A DNA stretch of 64,000 bases from Cercospora beticola (lineage: Eukaryota > Ascomycota > Dothideomycetes > Mycosphaerellales > Mycosphaerellaceae): the NCBI RefSeq assembly GCF_033473495.1, contig NC_088943.1, positions 1,282,001 to 1,346,000 on the forward strand, in the 5' to 3' direction. Position numbers and translations under genes: made by a program. Shown one piece after another: positions 41,095 to 51,861 of this stretch. Numbering within the stretch: the stretch's first letter is position 1; every line of letters begins with the position of its first letter. The notes under the pieces were generated by a model. The model worked only from the letters and a program-made list of their open reading frames with translations. It did not search any database and was not told the origin of the DNA.

Positions 41095-42262
41095 ATGTCT
41101 GAACCAAACATCCCCCAGAAAATGAAAGCGATCCAAGTCGTAGAATACAAAAAACCCTACGAAATCCGAGAAGTCGACGTTCCAAGTAACCTCTCAGACC
41201 ACGACCTCCTCGTCAAAGTCGCCGTAGCATCAAACTGCCACACAGACTCCATGGTCTCACAAGGAATTTTCGGCGCTCCTCTCCCCCAAACAGCTTCCCA
41301 CGAAGGAGGTGGCAAAGTCGTGAAAGTCGGCTCTGAAGCCTCCAAGAAAGGCTTCAAAGTCGGAGATCGAGTAATGGTCGGACTTCCTCTTCATCCTTGT
41401 GGCTCCTGTGGGGACTGTCTGGGACCGGAGAACCAGCAGCAGTATTGTACGAAGATTGAGGGGCATGTGGGTGTGACGACGAATGGGTGTTTTGCGGATT
41501 ATGTGAAAGCAGATTCGAGGAATACGACGAAGTTGCCGGATGAGGTGAGCTTTATGAGTGCTGCGCCACTGGCTTGTGCTGGGAGGACGGTGTGGAGGAG
41601 TGTGCTTAAGAGCGGACTGAAGTCAGGAGAGTGGATTTGTTTCGTCGGCTCAGGTGGTGGGTTGGGGCACCTCGGCGTGCAATTCGCGAAAGCTTTGGGT
41701 TTGAAGGTGATTGGAGTGGACGCCAGAGATGAAGGGTTGGAGTTGACGAAGCACTATGGCGCTGATGTCGTCGTTGATGCGAGAAAAGGCAAAGATTCGG
41801 TTGTCAAAGAAGTCCAGGCGGTGTCCAAGGGCCAGGGAGCAGACGCCAGTGTCACGTTGTCCGACCACAAAGACGCCGCAGGTATTGCCTGCGCAGCCAC
41901 GAAGATGCACGGCACGATGGTACAAATCGCCCAGCCGGACAACATCGAGATCCCATTTCCTGAGATCATCTTCCGAGATATCAGGATCATCGGATCTCTG
42001 ATTTCAAGTGCGGAGGAGTCGAAGGGCATGCTGGACGTGATTGCAAAGCACGGCGTGACCGTGACGACCGAGAAGTTCTATGGCTTGGAGAGTATTTTCG
42101 ACCTGGTCAAGCTAGGTAAGTCGAGCTCCGTTCATAACAAACGCTTGCAAAGCACATGCTGACTGCCACATAGTGCACGGTGGTAAGCTGAAGGGCAAAG
42201 CAATTATTGTGGTCGACAACGAGCAGATCGAGCACGAGAAGAGCATTGGTGCGAAGTTCTAA
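41095..42262 (+). CDS. Zinc-dependent alcohol dehydrogenase
   Basis: Medium-chain NAD(P)-dependent alcohol dehydrogenase. Two exons, 41095-42115 and 42174-42262, with a 58-bp intron (GTAAGT...GCTGAC...CATAG) giving 369 residues. Catalytic zinc ligands fall in SNCHTD and SHEGGG. The structural zinc lobe is CGSCGDCLGPENQQQYC, and the Rossmann motif is GSGGGLGHLGVQFAKA. The family includes fungal Adh1-like fermentative enzymes and related quinone or aldehyde reductases; the SNCHTD start and intact structural zinc lobe favour an Adh1-like enzyme. The frame is open upstream to 40873, but the ATG at 41095 matches the family start. The first 600 bp show a marked A+C-rich to G+T-rich change. Confidence 0.93.
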
Positions 42263-42355
42263 ACGCGATATCAGCAGAGATAGACGTGTGAAATTTTGAG
42301 ATGTGCAGACCAATCCGGTCGTTTCAATCGGGTTCTTCGTAACGTAACGGCATGC

Positions 42356-44905
42356 CTATGCGAGGAACTCTCCATCCACCAGAGTCTCCCAAGGTTTGTT
42401 CTCGTCCCAGACAGTCTGCATCAGGCGGCGTGCGTGCCCGACATGTGACATGCCCCAACCCTCCACGGCTTCCAGGCGAGCCATGAAAGCTTGCCGCTGA
42501 TCCTCTCGTTGCGCTTCACAGCCTGCACTGAACATTGGGAACAGCAGACATGATTCGGCAGAGCTTCCCCTTCTGATCCTTTGCAGCAACTCAAGAACAT
42601 TCTCAACACATTCTTGCACCTCCGGATCAGAAGAGGGCAACGCGAGCACGCGACGAGCGAGATGAATTCTACCAGCCCAGTGGTACGCCTCATTTGTTGC
42701 ATATATCTCGGCCACATCTTGATCATTATGTGAGTCGCCGGCATCGGGGCTCCCAGGCTTGCTGTGCATGCAGCCTCGGAACACCATGCGCGCACTCGCA
42801 TTCAATCGTTGCTTGAGCTCCTCAGCGGACTGTCTCAGTTCCGAGGTGGGACTCCAGCCAGCCTTGACTTGATTTGTAACAGGATCGATCCTCTGGCTGT
42901 CGCATTGTGCTGAAAGTTCCGCGACTTGAGCTAGCAGTGCTATGCATCGCCCAGAGAAACCAAAGAAGCAGTCGATCTGGTAGATTTCCTCGTTATCGCG
43001 GTTGACTAGCCACAGTCCCCCTCCGTCTTCGAGGTACGCTCCAAAGAGAGGTTGCTGATGTCTGTTCGACAAGCTGCCGAACACGTCTAGGTACGCAAAC
43101 CAACGGGACAGAAAGAATATAGCCTTGTCACGAGCGCCGTCTGCTTTTTGCGCAAGATGGTGTAGACCACCCTTAGCGATGATCAGACGCCGCGCCATTT
43201 GCAGATGATGTTGCCATGGAATTCGAATAGATGAGGTGTTCGGTGTGATAATCTCCAAACTCGCCAGCGTAATCGCAGCTGCGAGCGGGGCTAGCGAAGA
43301 GGGATCAGTCGGGTCATTCATGCCTGGTGATGAAGGTTCATCGAGAGCTTGCCGGAGTGCAGGCAGCACATCTGACATCCAACCAGCTATACGGTTCGCG
43401 GGCTCAGCGTGGCCGAGCAATCTTGCTCTGTGAGAAGCAGAAAATGCGAGGAGTAGATGCAGGAGTTGAGCGTTTCGTACCGCCATCTGCGGGAGGACTA
43501 CGCGGAAAGGATTTTCGGGACAATCGTGAGGTACCATGACACGGCCTGTGTGATTGATGAAGTGATGAAAATATAGCAAGTTCATCTGGTTGTTCGTGAG
43601 TTCGTCGGGCAGTGGATCAAAGCGGCGCGGGATTTTGACGGGCACCGGATTCTGGTAATATCCTCCTGGTTCGAATGCGATCTGACTCGCCTCGACATCG
43701 TTGCTCGAATTGCTGGCTTCCGAGACTGCGGTGCTGGTTCGTCGCAAATCAGGCGACCGCGGGAATATGACATTCTGATCGTCGTTGTGAGGCACGTCAT
43801 GGTCAGGCAAGCCGTGATCATATCCAAAGATGCGATACCCATGGCTTTCATTGCGTTTGGCCTTTGGACGATCGACATCCTCGGTAGGGTCTGATAACAA
43901 CGATTTCACTGACAGACGGCGAAGATCAGGTGGATCCTGCACCTGGAGGGCTGCGGGATGCGGCGGATAGGGCGAGCCCGAATTCAGACTGGAGCTCGGT
44001 GTGGCTGGCGTGTTGACGATGCTGCCAATACTGTGGGGAGTATGTGGCATTTGATACGATGCCGGCGACAAGTCCGGCTGCATAGGCGTGTACGGTGCGA
44101 ACCTGGGCGCGGTGCTTGGTCGTGATGCGGAAGTGCCGTTCAGCTTCAGTCGCTTGGCGCCGTGCTGCGGCGACCAGTGGAAGTCCTCTGGGCTCGCACC
44201 CGCGCCCACTGGAGCAGAGGTTGGCGACTGTTGCTCGTTAGGTGCATGCTGCTGCGAAGGACTGCCATGTTGCGGCACGAAGGGCTGTGAAGCTGATGAG
44301 CCCGGCCGAATAGCAGACCCATAGGGCTGCTGCTGACTATACTCCAGGCGTGGATCAATGGCGGAAGGCTGTGCTTGCGACGCAGAATCTGATGCCGAGA
44401 AGAGGGTGTAAGGAACCAATGGGACTGGTCTGGGAGCGGTCGCAATATGTTGGGCAGAGAAGACATGTTCTTGCCCGACGCCACCGAGGCCGGGGGCCTG
44501 TTGTGAAGACGAATGTGGTGTTGTCACGAAGGTGAAGCTGCCACTCTCTGATGAAGCGCCGTCCCTGCCGCCTTTCGACCTGCCTCCCCAGTTGAGGCGG
44601 ATGCTATAGTCACATGTCTCGCCTGACGACGGCCGTCAGTCTCTAGAATGCAAGATGACAGCCCGCACTACCCACCGTGCTTTTGGCAGTTCGCACACTG
44701 CGGGCGGACTTCATCACACTTCACCTACCGCCGCGATGTGAGCTCAGGTGCCTGAGAATGGTGTCCCACTACTACAAGCTGATATGGACATCTAGCGCGC
44801 AGCATCGCGATATGCACTCACTTTTCTCGCCTTGCACGGCCAGCAGCCGGTGCGCGAACGCTTCTTAGGCTCTGCATCCGAGGCTGACTTTTTCGGTCGT
44901 GGCAT
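42356..44905 (-). CDS. Zn(II)2Cys6 transcription factor with split zinc cluster
   Basis: Three exons: 44822-44905, 44676-44724 and 42356-44622, with introns of 97 bp (44725-44821) and 53 bp (44623-44675), giving 799 residues in frame. The zinc cluster is assembled across all three exons: GCWPCKARK from exon 1, VKCDEVRPQCANCQKHG from exon 2 and ETCDYSIRLNWGG from exon 3. The KRSRTGCWPCKARK start is typical. A Ser/Gln/Pro-rich region follows (residues about 70-330), then a helical middle homology region (about 370-790; FHHFINHTGRVMVPHD..., LLHLLLAFSASHRARLLGH). The largest open frame alone would miss the DNA-binding domain. Target genes are unknown. Confidence 0.92.
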
Positions 44906-45483
44906 GTCTGCGAACTACGCCGATGCGCTTCGCATTCGCCCGCTGCGGCGGAGGCGGTCGTGGTCCAGTCGCGCGCCGCGGATCGCATGCATTGTCGGTG
45001 CTGTGCTGCCGCTGGTGAGCCACTCCTCGAGTCCGGAACGCGTGTCTGCGCTCGTCGACGGTCGTGGTCGTGGGCAGAATCGATCAGCGTGGACGCTCAA
45101 GCGACACAGGGCTGCAGGTGCAGCATGTGCAGTCAGCTTTCCGGCCCCGCTGCTGTTCCATCTCTTGGTCCTCCCGGCTCCGCAGCACCACTTGATCCGC
45201 GCACACATGCATTCGCGTCTGCGCCTTCGTGCTCGGTGGCCTCCGGGCTCTGCAGCGACGAGGTACGCGGAGAATGTCAGGACGGAGGTGCCCGCTCCGC
45301 ACGATGACACACCGTCAATGCAGCGGCCACGTTCGAAACACGTGCGGAGCGTGCGCCCACTATGGCTAGAGGCAAAGTGCCGATGATGTAAGAGTATGCT
45401 GACACCAGCCTGTAAAACTCTCGATTCCTGCAACTTCACTCTTGACCATTGCCGTCGTCGACATTGAGAGATAGGAGACCGCC
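44906..45483. promoter_or_regulatory. Divergent region, Zn2Cys6 gene / AIG1-like gene
   Basis: 578-bp GC-rich region between two divergent starts. Long frames in all phases reflect composition; no binding site was identified. Confidence 0.45.
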
Positions 45484-46407
45484 ATGGCACAGCCGACTCA
45501 GCTCGCCGATGAGCTTCTCCGCCGCCATCCGCTGCAGCGTATGCAGGCTCCAGGTAGAGGAGCATCCGCTATCCTCCACGTGTTGGGCTTGAGCTCGTTT
45601 GCATTCTCGTTCAATCACCTCGTGGTAAATCCCAATCCTGTGTATGATTCGAGGTGGTAATACGACGAGGAGAGCCAGTGCTAATGTGAAGGCAGAAATG
45701 ACTCGTATGGGTGGCATATGCAATTTCTCACCATCATTGGTCTGTCACTGGCCACAGCAACTTTCGCGTGCGGCCTGCTTGCCGACGTAACTCTCTCGCG
45801 CCGCCTATTCCAAGTGAAGAATACTCTCAGCGTAGCCAGCGCACCAATGGAGTGCTTGATCAGCTTATTGTACTGGGGACTTCGAGCAGTGGGTAGCAAC
45901 AGGTTGATGATATGTGTAGATTGGATGTCTGACAGGTCTTCTAGATCGACCCCAAGCTTGTACTACCAGATTGGGCTCCTCCACTCAGCTTCGGGGCAGA
46001 CCTCTCCTTCCATGCCGTGCCCGCAATCGCCCTCGCTGTGGACCTCCTCTTCTTCTCGCCCCCTTGGACAATAGCCTTTCTCCCAGCTCTAGGCCTTAGT
46101 GGTGCCATCGCATTTGGATACTGGTTTTGGATCGAGCGATGCTACCAGTTCAATAATTTCTATCCCTACCCTATTTTTGATCTGCTCAGCACGCCGCAAC
46201 GTATTGGGTATGATCATCGCGCACCAGTCAGTCATGGGCCTCAGTCACTGATATGATTCTAGTCTCTTCGCTGCTTCTGCGTTCCTCATGACACTGTCGA
46301 CTTCGGTCTTGATCTGGCTCTACGCTGTCATCAACGGCAGAGACGTGTCAGGTCTGTCCAGCAACAACGTCCAACGCTCACGAAGCGGCAACGTCAAAGG
46401 GAAGTGA
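45484..46407 (+). CDS. FAR-17a/AIG1-like integral membrane protein
   Basis: Multi-pass membrane protein related to the androgen-induced AIG1/ADTRP family, whose animal members hydrolyse FAHFA lipids. Four exons: 45484-45641, 45696-45888, 45945-46207 and 46263-46407, with introns of 54, 56 and 55 bp. They close to 252 residues, the expected size. Exon joins restore the conserved NDSYGWHMQFLTIIGL block at the 1/2 boundary and LRAIDPKLVLPDWAPPL at 2/3. Hydrophobic segments are visible at SAILHVLGLSSFAFSF, FLTIIGLSLATATFACGLL, ECLISLLYWGL, VPAIALAVDLLFF, TIAFLPALGLSGAIAFGYWFWI and LFAASAFLMTLSTSVLIWLYAVI. The fungal substrate is unknown. Confidence 0.85.
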
Positions 46408-46961
46408 AAAGTCCCCAACGTGGCGCACAGAATCCAGTGTCGACCTCGCATGAGGATCAAACCTGAATCGAAGCGGTCAACATCTGCCGGCACCGTCAAC
46501 ACTGGCCATGGTTTGGTGACTGGCGAGTCGTATGACCATCTTTGACTCAAATCAGACTTGGAGCAACGATCCCAGGCGATCTTTATCCGGCTTCGACAGC
46601 TGTATGTAGGTCGAGAAGCGCTCCTACCACGGTGCGGCTTCAATCTCATCACACGTGGTGTAATAGTGAAACGTCCCTCAGCGCCAATATCCCTCACAAC
46701 ACCTGTCTTCATTCACGCTCTCCCATATATGCGCCGTCACGCAGAACGGTATCACATTGTGCTTCTACCTTCTAGTTCCACTCTGCTTCACTCTCAGCTC
46801 CACCAGACGCACGGATGTGGTACGCTGCACGATGACGCGCGAGGCTGTGCTCTGTGGCGGTGCGATGCATTGGCACGCGACGCGTCGAACAACACAGGAC
46901 AGCGTCGCGAAGTTGCCCTTACCTCGCCTTCGTGTGACTGCCGGCGAGCATCCGAGCGAAG
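46408..46961. other. Intergenic between two plus-strand genes
   Basis: AIG1-like 3' flank and promoter of the LRR gene. No coding or RNA signal. Confidence 0.5.
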
Positions 46962-48571
46962 ATGCTCGAGATGACTCTGCCGTCGTCGCCTCCATTGTTA
47001 CCTCAAACCAGCTTCAATGAGCCACCATCATCGCCTCCACTGCCGCCGACCAGATCCTCCTCTTCCAGACTCCCCGTGCTTGGAAAGCGGCAGCTCTACG
47101 AATGTGACAGCAACATCTCGAGCGATCCGTTGTTTTCCGACGACACATCGGGAAATGAAGATGCAACGAGTTACCAACGACCGAAACGAAAACGCATGAT
47201 CAAAGGAAAATGGTGGGAATTGGCTGAGCGACGAAAGCCGGATAACGATGCGACGCCCAAACAGAAACATTACACTAGGAACGTTGACAGTGGAGTATGG
47301 ATGGGCAGCGATGGCAGTGAAGAGCACGTCGAGCACGATCTCAGTTCCCTTGGCACATCAAGCGTAATGGGTGTGCAAAATCGGCCACGCGCCATACAAC
47401 TAGTGCCAGCGACGACGCAAAGGTGTGCTTCCAAGATGTCATGATGCGTTCGATTACTAACGTCCGCAGCAGACAGACTCCACGAACGCTCGCTGAGGAT
47501 ATCGTCACGAGATGTGTGGAGGATGGGAAAGACAGGGTGGACCTATCGCAACTGGGTCTCACTGAGCTGGCTCCATCGACCCTCAAACCGCTTCATGAGC
47601 TCATCCGGCAACCAACATTCGACGTGTCCATGCCTCCTTCTGACGATGAGCTGGGGCCGTTGACACCTGATCTTCAACTGTTTCTCGCCGCTAATGACCT
47701 TACGTCCCTGCCCGATGAGCTATTCAATCTGCAGAACCTTACTGTGCTCAGCGTCCGCAACAATGCGTTGACTGAGCTGCCTTCAGCCATTAGCCGACTG
47801 AAAAGGTTACAGGAACTAAACATCGGAAACAATGCTCTTCACTGGCTGCCCTGGGAGCTGCTCGATGTTTTACAGTCGCGGCATGTTCGAGCCATCCTGC
47901 ATCCGAACCCTTTTATGGAGCTTTCGCCTGATGATCTGGACGAGGAAGCTACTTTCCAGTCGATGCAGCGATCTTCGGTTCATGCGCAGCTGCAGCAGAG
48001 CGCAAACCTCCCACCTGCTGCTCCCACTATCCGAGAACCATCAACCAGTGAGGGAGGCGTCTCTGATCTGCAAACACAACTCAGTCTGCGATTACAGCTG
48101 GGCCATGCTCTTCGTAAGCAAAGTGCCGAGCCAAACGAGCCGAATGGTCTGAAAAGCAATGCATATGAGGAACTGATCTTCCTGGCGTCCTCTACCATTC
48201 ACTATACCGACATCGATGGACACCTCCCAGTGGCTCAATCTCCCCCACTGGATTTGACTACACGAGTGCCTTCATTGCTAGAGGTATCTTTGCGGAGCGT
48301 GCGTCAGAACTACAGCCTTGCACAAATTCCGGAAACTCTGCCGGACCGGGTCCGATCAATACTCAAAGTCGCATCGGAAGCACCAGAGGACCAAATCTGC
48401 AGCACTTGTGCGAATGGCTACATCCTACCCCGAGCTGAATGGGTAGAGTATTGGTATCGAGGTCTGGATGCGAAGGTGGAACTCACACCAGACTCTGTAC
48501 TGCCATTCCGCCGGCGAGCATGCAGTTGGAAGTGTGCGACTCCTACAGAAATAGGATCTTTCAGAGCATGA
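46962..48571 (+). CDS. Leucine-rich-repeat protein
   Basis: Two exons, 46962-47422 and 47470-48571, with a 47-bp intron (GTGTGC donor, ATTACTAAC branch, CCGCAG) giving 520 residues. The N-terminal 150 residues are disordered and basic (RPKRKRMIKGKWWEL). Leucine-rich repeats follow at about 170-300: VDLSQLGLTELAPSTLKPL, LQLFLAANDLTSLPDELFNL, LTVLSVRNNALTELPSAISRL and LQELNIGNNALHWLPWELL. A C-terminal block with paired cysteines (ICSTCANGYILPRAEWVEYWYRG ... CSWKCATP) looks conserved and could bind metal. It is likely an intracellular scaffold; partners are unknown. The TGA stop directly abuts a GTAAGT, so a further 3' exon cannot be excluded. Confidence 0.78.
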
Positions 48572-49056
48572 GTAAGTGTCCAATGCTAGCACGGACTTCT
48601 CAGGGTGTCAATAGTGTGCGTTCCCAAATCGTCGCCATCTCCAGTCCCGTCGCAACGCGTCTGAACTATAACCATCCCAGCGAACTCTGACATGATAAAC
48701 AAAGCTCCTTGCCACAGGACACAACGATGCGGTGATCATGCGAGCCAGGCTACGGCACCATTCATGCGCGCGAATTTGGAGTTTGCTTCAGAACAGGAGA
48801 ACAGCACACGCCTGATTGCGACAGCAAGTGTCGGCGTCGGCAGAGCGCGTGCAGCGTAGCGCGTGCAGACGCGCCAAAGAATAAGCTCTTTTTAAGCTCT
48901 TTTTAGCGCGCCCGACTCGCGTAAAGCACCTTTTCGACTTCGACTTGAACCTCGACCTCACCAACTTAGTCGACTTCGCCGCATCCTGTACAGCGTCATT
49001 CTTCGCATCCCGCTGGATGTTGGACCGGACGAGTGTTTGGTGAAGGCGGCGTCAAC
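48572..49056. other. Intergenic between LRR and Myb-like genes
   Basis: Promoter region of the next gene, with one short tandem duplication described separately. Confidence 0.5.
48883..48904. repeat. Two tandem copies of an 11-bp unit
   Basis: AAGCTCTTTTT is repeated exactly (48883-48893 and 48894-48904), about 150 bp upstream of the Myb-like gene start. Confidence 0.7.
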
Positions 49057-51570
49057 ATGCGGTTCACAGTTCACATAATGCCGCCGCCGCGGAGGCAGTG
49101 GCCGCCAGACGCCATTGACGATACCCCACCAGCACTGAAAACCTCGACTTCGCCGGCGACTGCTTCAGTAACTCCGCTGGTCGCACTCGAGAAGCTCGCT
49201 GTTCCGGTCGAACCGACTTCTACCTTTGCGTCGCTATGGAAAGAGAGTGAACAACGCTTTCGAAGTATGAGGAAAGACGGCATGGCCGGCATGTATTTCA
49301 GCCACCTGCAAAACCTCGAAGGGGGAAAGATCACCATGACGGACACGATTGAGAGCATGTACGAGGAAGGCACACCAGCTTCGGAACGACAGCTTTTTAT
49401 CTACACGGACTATATCGATCGGCCCAGCGCAGTCTCTGGGAGCACCGGAATACCGTTCCAGGGACACAAGAAGCGACCCCACGCAGATGCGAGCAATGCA
49501 CAGCAAGCAACTTTTAAACGTCGTCGCATGGAGAGCACTCATCGCGGTGCGCCGCTGAAGCAAGGCGACGCAGAGACTGCAGGTTCGTCACGTGGAGCAG
49601 GGGACGAGGATGTGCTTGAAGCGGGGGCGAAGTCTACAGCTCATGTCCCTGACCGGCCTCGAACCGAAATTGCCAACAACACAGGATCGAGCGGAACCGT
49701 TGACCAGGAACGTGAGGACGCGACACAGCGACGCAGCCTTGATTCCACACAGAAGTCTCCCCTCTCACCACAAAGTCCTGTTACCAAAACTGGTTCGAAG
49801 CAGACTCCGCCGCAAAATGCCTTTCGTAGACTCGAACGGCGGCAGCATGCGTCGGGGAAAGGGCGTCCCAAGAGTACCTGGTCGCCCGCTGAGGACAAGA
49901 TCCTCAAACAGGGCATGCGAGGTAATTGGAATTCAATGCGCATCTCCCAAGCACTTGCCAGCTTTGGTCGAAGTGATAATGCAGTACGAGGAAGGATCAG
50001 ATTGCTTTTGGCAAAGGACCCGTCGCTCCGTGGCAGCACGCAAAGTCGAGACGTTACGCCACGTTGGAATTCCAGCCCCCCTCTAGCCACGGGAAGCACT
50101 GTCATCCCCTCAAGCCCATGCGAAGTCAATGCCATTCCAGCACCGACATCGACTCCTAACATCATCGCCTATGTGCAGCTGCCAGATCCGCCTGTACCGG
50201 CAGAAGATGGCCCGCAAATCGCTGCGCAGATTGTGCCCGAAAGCCAACTCGTCTCCGGTCAGACTGCTACTCCGCCCACCTCCAATTCGTCAGAGAAGAG
50301 TGGGAAGCTGCGAGCACCAGCCCACCGGATGTCCAATGCTTCGCGCCTTCGCAAATCTCGGAACCATGCGCAATCTGCACGAACGTCAAAGGTATCCGGC
50401 TCAGGATCGGTCGATGCCGATAAACCCTCCGTAATCAAATGTACACCTGAGCAAGCATTCAAGCCCGTTGACAACAGTAGCCGATCTCTCGAGAACTCCG
50501 AATGTGCAGAGCGAAGCTCAGCGATCGCGGGATTGCCCAGTCACTCGGACGGTGGAGGCCTTGAGACACGAGATGACAGCAGGCGTGAAGTCTCAGTCAC
50601 GCACGCTGAGACGCTCGCGAACCACGTGTCAGCATCCCAACCCAAAGCTGATGTCACCATTCCGCCACGCAAGCAGGGTGGTGCGACTCAGCGTCGCAAG
50701 GACAAGGCGCGATGGCGAGAAGCTCTGGCGCTCGCGAAAGGCCAGAGAGCTGAAGCCGAACACATCTTCATGATGAATCTCAACAAGGAAGCGATGCTTG
50801 AAGCAGTCTCTGTTGAGGACGAAGCAGAGATCCAGCGCCTCAAAGCGCAGCGCCGGCGTTTGGAGCGTGAACTCGCACTTCAAAAGGGCGTTGCACCACC
50901 CAAGAGACGTGTGCCACCGTCCTTTTCCTGTGCCCAGGATTCTCGGCCGCATCTTGAAGAAGAAGCAGACGAGGTGGTGATCAGAGAAGACGGCTGGTCT
51001 ACGGATGAGGAAGAGAATGGACCGGAAATGCCGGATGATTTCGAGGACAGTGATGTGTACGATGAAACCGCGTCGGTTTCTGCCCTGGACGACGAATTCG
51101 AAGTAGTCGACGTAGACGTGAAGGGTGTGGAAGGACCGCGAATCGTGGAGCTGACTCCCACGCCTCCTCCGTCAATTGCTGTAGCCGAAGAACACGCCAA
51201 ACCCAAGTCGAAGAAGAACAGGACGAAGACGGCGAAAAGCTCCGCCAGGAAAGCGACGCAGGCTCAAGCTCAGAACACTTCGCGGCCTTCGATCACGCCT
51301 GCAGATGCAAGACTTGCTGCATCCAAGCCAACAATGAGCCGCAAAGCCACCGCTTCTCGAAAGGCAAGCATTCCCGCGTCTGACGTCGCCGCGAGGAGCA
51401 GGGCGTCTAGTGAGCTGTCAAGGAACCCGCCGAACACACCTCATTGGAAGCTCACGCATGACCAGGTGGTAGCCGCGCATCTGGCAGAGTGTAAACGGAA
51501 GGAAGCACTTTGGTTAAATGATGATGATGACGGTGACAGTGATGATGATTCTGAAGCAAGCAGCTCTTGA
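49057..51570 (+). CDS. Nuclear protein with Myb/SANT-like segment
   Basis: Single exon, 837 residues from the ATG at 49057 (MRFTVHIMPPPRR). Around residues 275-325 the sequence STWSPAEDKILKQGMRGNWNSMRISQALASFGRSDNAVRGRI has the spaced tryptophans and helices of a Myb/SANT-like domain. A conserved-looking N-terminal part (LWKESEQRFRSMRKDGMAGMYFSHLQ) may be a second module. Residues about 545-620 form a charged helix or coiled coil (EAEIQRLKAQRRRLERELALQKG), followed by very acidic stretches and a basic tail (KKNRTKTAKSSARKATQ). The terminal residues are Asp/Ser-rich. A chromatin-associated role is inferred from composition and the Myb-like segment only. It is followed by MSH3 after 291 bp on the same strand. 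Confidence 0.72.
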   Translation: MRFTVHIMPPPRRQWPPDAIDDTPPALKTSTSPATASVTPLVALEKLAVPVEPTSTFASLWKESEQRFRSMRKDGMAGMYFSHLQNLEGGKITMTDTIESMYEEGTPASERQLFIYTDYIDRPSAVSGSTGIPFQGHKKRPHADASNAQQATFKRRRMESTHRGAPLKQGDAETAGSSRGAGDEDVLEAGAKSTAHVPDRPRTEIANNTGSSGTVDQEREDATQRRSLDSTQKSPLSPQSPVTKTGSKQTPPQNAFRRLERRQHASGKGRPKSTWSPAEDKILKQGMRGNWNSMRISQALASFGRSDNAVRGRIRLLLAKDPSLRGSTQSRDVTPRWNSSPPLATGSTVIPSSPCEVNAIPAPTSTPNIIAYVQLPDPPVPAEDGPQIAAQIVPESQLVSGQTATPPTSNSSEKSGKLRAPAHRMSNASRLRKSRNHAQSARTSKVSGSGSVDADKPSVIKCTPEQAFKPVDNSSRSLENSECAERSSAIAGLPSHSDGGGLETRDDSRREVSVTHAETLANHVSASQPKADVTIPPRKQGGATQRRKDKARWREALALAKGQRAEAEHIFMMNLNKEAMLEAVSVEDEAEIQRLKAQRRRLERELALQKGVAPPKRRVPPSFSCAQDSRPHLEEEADEVVIREDGWSTDEEENGPEMPDDFEDSDVYDETASVSALDDEFEVVDVDVKGVEGPRIVELTPTPPPSIAVAEEHAKPKSKKNRTKTAKSSARKATQAQAQNTSRPSITPADARLAASKPTMSRKATASRKASIPASDVAARSRASSELSRNPPNTPHWKLTHDQVVAAHLAECKRKEALWLNDDDDGDSDDDSEASSS

Positions 51571-51861
51571 TGAACACTGTGCTATCTTCCATTCAGGCGT
51601 ATTACTGCGTAGATGTAGCCCTGTAGAACTAGCTCTGACGATACTCGATGAACATCACGTTCCTTCATCGATATCTTGCACCTCTTCCTCGCGATGTTCC
51701 TGCCGTATATGGATTCTGCTTGCGGAGTGCTTGCCGGACGCGAAGCTGGAACGCGCCGCGTCTCATTCGACCGGGGGGACGCGTCGATTTGACTTCAACG
51801 TCATCAAACATTAAGTCGGTGCGGACACGCGAATCAGTCGAACATCGTAACGACAACGACA

